Positions 61,911 to 64,000 of a stretch of 64,000 bases of DNA are shown here, piece by piece (position 1 is the first letter of the stretch; the number at the start of each line of letters is the position of its first letter). The notes below the pieces were generated by a model. It ran no database searches and was not told the origin of the DNA. It worked only from the letters and a program-made list of their open reading frames with translations. A program made the position numbers and the translations under genes. The stretch is from Micromonospora kangleipakensis (GTDB lineage Bacteria > Actinomycetota > Actinomycetes > Mycobacteriales > Micromonosporaceae), in contig NZ_SHLD01000001.1 of NCBI RefSeq assembly GCF_004217615.1, positions 868,001-932,000 on the forward strand. The letters are read 5' to 3'.

Positions 61911-62981
61911 GTGGAGTTGCTGACCATCGGGGCGTTCGCCCGGGCAGCGCGGCTGACGCCGAAGGCCCTGCGTCTCTACGACGAACTCGGGCTGCTGCCG
62001 CCGGCGGCCGTCGACCCGCATTCCGGGTACCGGCTGTACGAGCCGGGTCAGCTCGACCGAGCCCGGCTGATAGCCGCGCTGCGCCGGGCCGGGATGCCGC
62101 TGGCGGACGTCCGCGCCGTCTGCGGTCTCGACCGGGCCGCGGCCGCGAAGGCGATCGACGCCTACTGGCGACGGGTCAGCGCCGACACCGCCGCCCGCGC
62201 CCGCGTCGTCACCGACCTCGTCGAACAGCTCTCCGGAGGGAGCAGCACCATGTCCGACACCAGACCCGCCCTCGGTTTCCGCCACGCCGTCCGCTGCGAG
62301 GCCGGCGCCGTCCGGGACAGCAACGAGGACACCGCGTACGCGAGCGGGAACCTGCTGGCCGTGGCGGACGGCCTGCGCGGTCCGGGCGGCGCCGCCGCCA
62401 GCGCCGCCGCCGTCGACGCGCTGAGGCCGCTGGAACTCGCCGACGCGCCGGCCGCCGACCTGCTCGCCACGCTGGCCGGGGCGGTCCAGTCGGCCGAGCG
62501 CACGGTACGCGACGCGGCGACGGAGGAGCACCAGCCGGTCACCACCCTGACCGCGCTGCTCCGGCGCGGATCGCAACTCGCACTGGTGCACGTCGGGGAC
62601 ACCCGGGCGTACCTGCTGCGCGCGGGCGAGCTGTTCCGGCTGACCCAGGACCACACGTACGTGCAGTCGCTGGTCGACCAGGGTCGACTCGCGCCCGACC
62701 AGGTCGCCGCGTACCCGCAGCGTGCCCTGCTGGTGCGGGCCCTCGGCGCCGGTGGCAACCAGGTCGAGGCGGATCTGGCGCTGCGGACCGCCCTGGCCGG
62801 GGACCGCTACCTGCTCTGCTCCGACGGAATCTCCGCCGTCGTCGGGCAGGAGGCGCTGCACCGCGCGCTCGCCGGGGCCGACGACCCGGAGAGCGCAGTG
62901 GGGCGCCTGGTCGACCTCGCGTACGCCGAGGGCGCGCCGGACAACATCGCCTGCGTGGTCGCCGACGTCGTGGCGGACTGA
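61911..62981 (+). CDS. MerR-type regulator fused to a PP2C phosphatase domain
   Basis: 356 residues, GTG start with GAGGAGG upstream. N-terminal MerR HTH (ELLTIGAFARAARLTPKALRLYDELGLLPPAAVDPHSGYRLY, then DRARLIAALRRAGMPLADVRAVCGL, to residue 105). The PP2C domain is at about 125-356 with RDSNEDTAYA, NLLAVADGLRGPGG, TTLTALL, HVGDTRAYLLRAG, LLCSDGISAVV and APDNIACVVADV. All metal acids appear present; the usual DGMGG is DGLRG. The architecture suggests a transcription factor whose activity is tied to dephosphorylation or a phosphatase recruited to DNA. The PstP-like sequence relation (FRLTQDHTYVQSLVDQGRL) indicates origin from a PstP-type phosphatase. Confidence 0.88.
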   Translation: MELLTIGAFARAARLTPKALRLYDELGLLPPAAVDPHSGYRLYEPGQLDRARLIAALRRAGMPLADVRAVCGLDRAAAAKAIDAYWRRVSADTAARARVVTDLVEQLSGGSSTMSDTRPALGFRHAVRCEAGAVRDSNEDTAYASGNLLAVADGLRGPGGAAASAAAVDALRPLELADAPAADLLATLAGAVQSAERTVRDAATEEHQPVTTLTALLRRGSQLALVHVGDTRAYLLRAGELFRLTQDHTYVQSLVDQGRLAPDQVAAYPQRALLVRALGAGGNQVEADLALRTALAGDRYLLCSDGISAVVGQEALHRALAGADDPESAVGRLVDLAYAEGAPDNIACVVADVVAD

Positions 62982-63040
62982 TCCCGTCCTGGCCGGCCGG
63001 ACCCGCTCGGGCCGGGCGGCCACGCCGTAGTCTGGCGATC

Positions 63041-63922
63041 ATGCGGATTGGCATCGTGATCCTCCCGGACCAGCGCTGGTCGGAATCGCAGCGCCGCTGG
63101 CGCCAGGCCGACGAGTGGGGCTTCGACCACGCCTGGACGTACGACCACCTGGGCTGGCGGGACCTGGTCGACGGGCCGTGGTTCGACTCGATGACCACGC
63201 TGACCGCCGCCGCGACGGTGACCTCGCGGATCCGGCTCGGCACGCTGGTCGCATCGCCCAACTTCCGGCACCCGGCGGCCTTCGCCCGGCAGGTGACCGC
63301 GTTGGACGACGTCTCGGACGGCCGGCTGCTGCTCGGTATCGGCGCCGGCGGGATCGGCTTCGACGCCACCGTGCTGGGCGGCGACACGCTGCCGCCGCGG
63401 CAGCGGGTGGACCGGTTCGCCGAGTTCATCGAGCTGCTGGACCTGATCCTGCGGGAGGACGGGACGACCTGGCGCGGCGAGTGGTTCGCCGCCGTGGACG
63501 CCCGGAACAACCCGGGCTGCGTGCAGCAACCCCGGGTGCCGTTCGTGCTCGCCGCGAACGGGCCGCGTTCGATGCGGCTGGTCGCCCGCTTCGGTCAGGG
63601 CTGGGTGACCACCGGCACGGGCGGTGACGATCTGGAGAGCTGGTGGTCCTCGGTCGCGGAGGTCTCGGCCCGGATGGACGAGACGCTGGAGAAGGCGGGC
63701 CGCGACCCGGCCACCCTCGACCGTCACCTGTCGCTCGACGCGGCCCCGGTCTTCTCGCTGAGCAGCGCGGACTTCTTCGCCGAGCAGGTCGGCCGGGCCG
63801 CCCGGCTGGGCTTCACCGACGTCGCCACGCACTGGCCCCGGGCCAGCAGCTGGTACGCCGGCGACGAGCAGGTCCTGGTCGACGTCGCCACCCGGCTCCT
63901 GCCGGAGCTGCGTCGCGCCTGA
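63041..63922 (+). CDS. LLM-class (luciferase-like) flavin oxidoreductase
   Basis: 293 residues, ATG start. The luciferase-like TIM barrel is clear: MRIGIVILPDQRWSESQRRWRQADEWGFDHAWTYDHL, IRLGTLVASPNFRHPAAFARQVTALDDVSDGRLLLGIGAGG, and RVPFVLAANGPRSMRLVARFGQGWVTTG. The family uses FMN or F420; in Micromonosporaceae F420 is common, so this may be an F420-dependent enzyme. The substrate cannot be deduced. No operon partner within the window. Confidence 0.9.
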   Translation: MRIGIVILPDQRWSESQRRWRQADEWGFDHAWTYDHLGWRDLVDGPWFDSMTTLTAAATVTSRIRLGTLVASPNFRHPAAFARQVTALDDVSDGRLLLGIGAGGIGFDATVLGGDTLPPRQRVDRFAEFIELLDLILREDGTTWRGEWFAAVDARNNPGCVQQPRVPFVLAANGPRSMRLVARFGQGWVTTGTGGDDLESWWSSVAEVSARMDETLEKAGRDPATLDRHLSLDAAPVFSLSSADFFAEQVGRAARLGFTDVATHWPRASSWYAGDEQVLVDVATRLLPELRRA

Positions 63923-63934
63923 GGACGGGCCCGC

Positions 63935-64000
63935 TCAGGTGCTCAGGTCGCCGGTGCTGATGCCGCCGTCGCCGCCCGAGACCAGCCGGAAGCGGATGCA
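63935..64000 (-). CDS. C-terminal end of a gene running off the window
   Basis: The last 21 residues of an open minus-strand frame (CIRFRLVSGGDGGISTGDLST, stop at 63935-63937). Convergent with the LLM-class gene. Too short for identification. Confidence 0.35.
   Translation of the reverse strand, partial: CIRFRLVSGGDGGISTGDLST

Overview
The window is high-GC actinobacterial DNA, most like Micromonospora or a close relative (Micromonosporaceae). The reasons are extreme G/C at third codon positions, frequent GTG starts, XRE/DUF397 regulator pairs, secreted S8 and M43 proteases, and the intact actinobacterial cell-division and Ser/Thr-kinase cluster fhaA-fhaB-pstP-rodA-pbpA-pknA-pknB, followed by trpG, a class E sortase, a DUF881 gene and crgA. 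No rRNA and no CRISPR array are visible. Two tRNA genes are intact (Leu-CAG, Gly-CCC) and one duplicated tRNA-Gly 3' end marks an attachment site.

Layout. 1-16.4 kb: a truncated SARP/LuxR-type ATPase regulator, a divergent MarR/YceI pair, a glutamate-cysteine ligase-family enzyme, membrane and PASTA proteins, an XRE-DUF397 pair, a subtilisin-like protease, and an epimerase plus WecG/TagA glycosyltransferase operon. 16.4-29.9 kb: tRNA-Leu, the signalling and cell-wall operon on the plus strand, then a minus-strand operon (DUF881, sortase, small membrane protein, trpG) and crgA. 30-39.6 kb: an EtfD-like iron-sulfur membrane reductase, two CNNM/CorC-type proteins, two paralogous NlpC/P60 hydrolases (the second behind a c-di-AMP riboswitch), and a secreted amidase split by a one-base frameshift.

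39.6-44.25 kb is an accessory island of about 4.6 kb. A 17-bp direct repeat flanks it, and the repeat lies in the 3' end of dcd. The original dcd 3' end is stranded at the far left of the island, and the C-terminal stub of a tyrosine recombinase lies at the right end. 44.2-46.5 kb is host backbone: dcd, a putative flavin/PLP oxidase-family protein behind a LexA-like box, and a secreted M43-type metalloprotease.

46.75-56.03 kb is an integrated element in tRNA-Gly, bounded by 44-bp direct repeats. It resembles an actinomycete integrative element: integrase, excisionase, RepSA-like initiator and conserved small genes. No FtsK/TraB transfer ATPase is visible. Its cargo is a two-gene cassette (HTH protein with an unrecognised C-terminal domain, plus a PP2C-type phosphatase) and a GH15 glycosidase next to the right end. 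From 56.03 to about 59.1 kb lie remnants of one or more further elements: an orphan colicin-type immunity gene, a frameshifted integrase, a nested palindrome of about 122 nt, a P-loop kinase-like protein and a third integrase fragment. 59.2-64 kb returns to backbone-like genes: an FG-GAP secreted protein, a Nudix hydrolase, a MerR-PP2C fusion and an LLM-class oxidoreductase.

The most system-like unexplained signals are the HTH/unknown-domain/PP2C cassette in the tRNA-Gly element, the nested palindrome in the adjacent remnant, and the dcd-targeted island. All calls come from reading the sequence; no database search was run.
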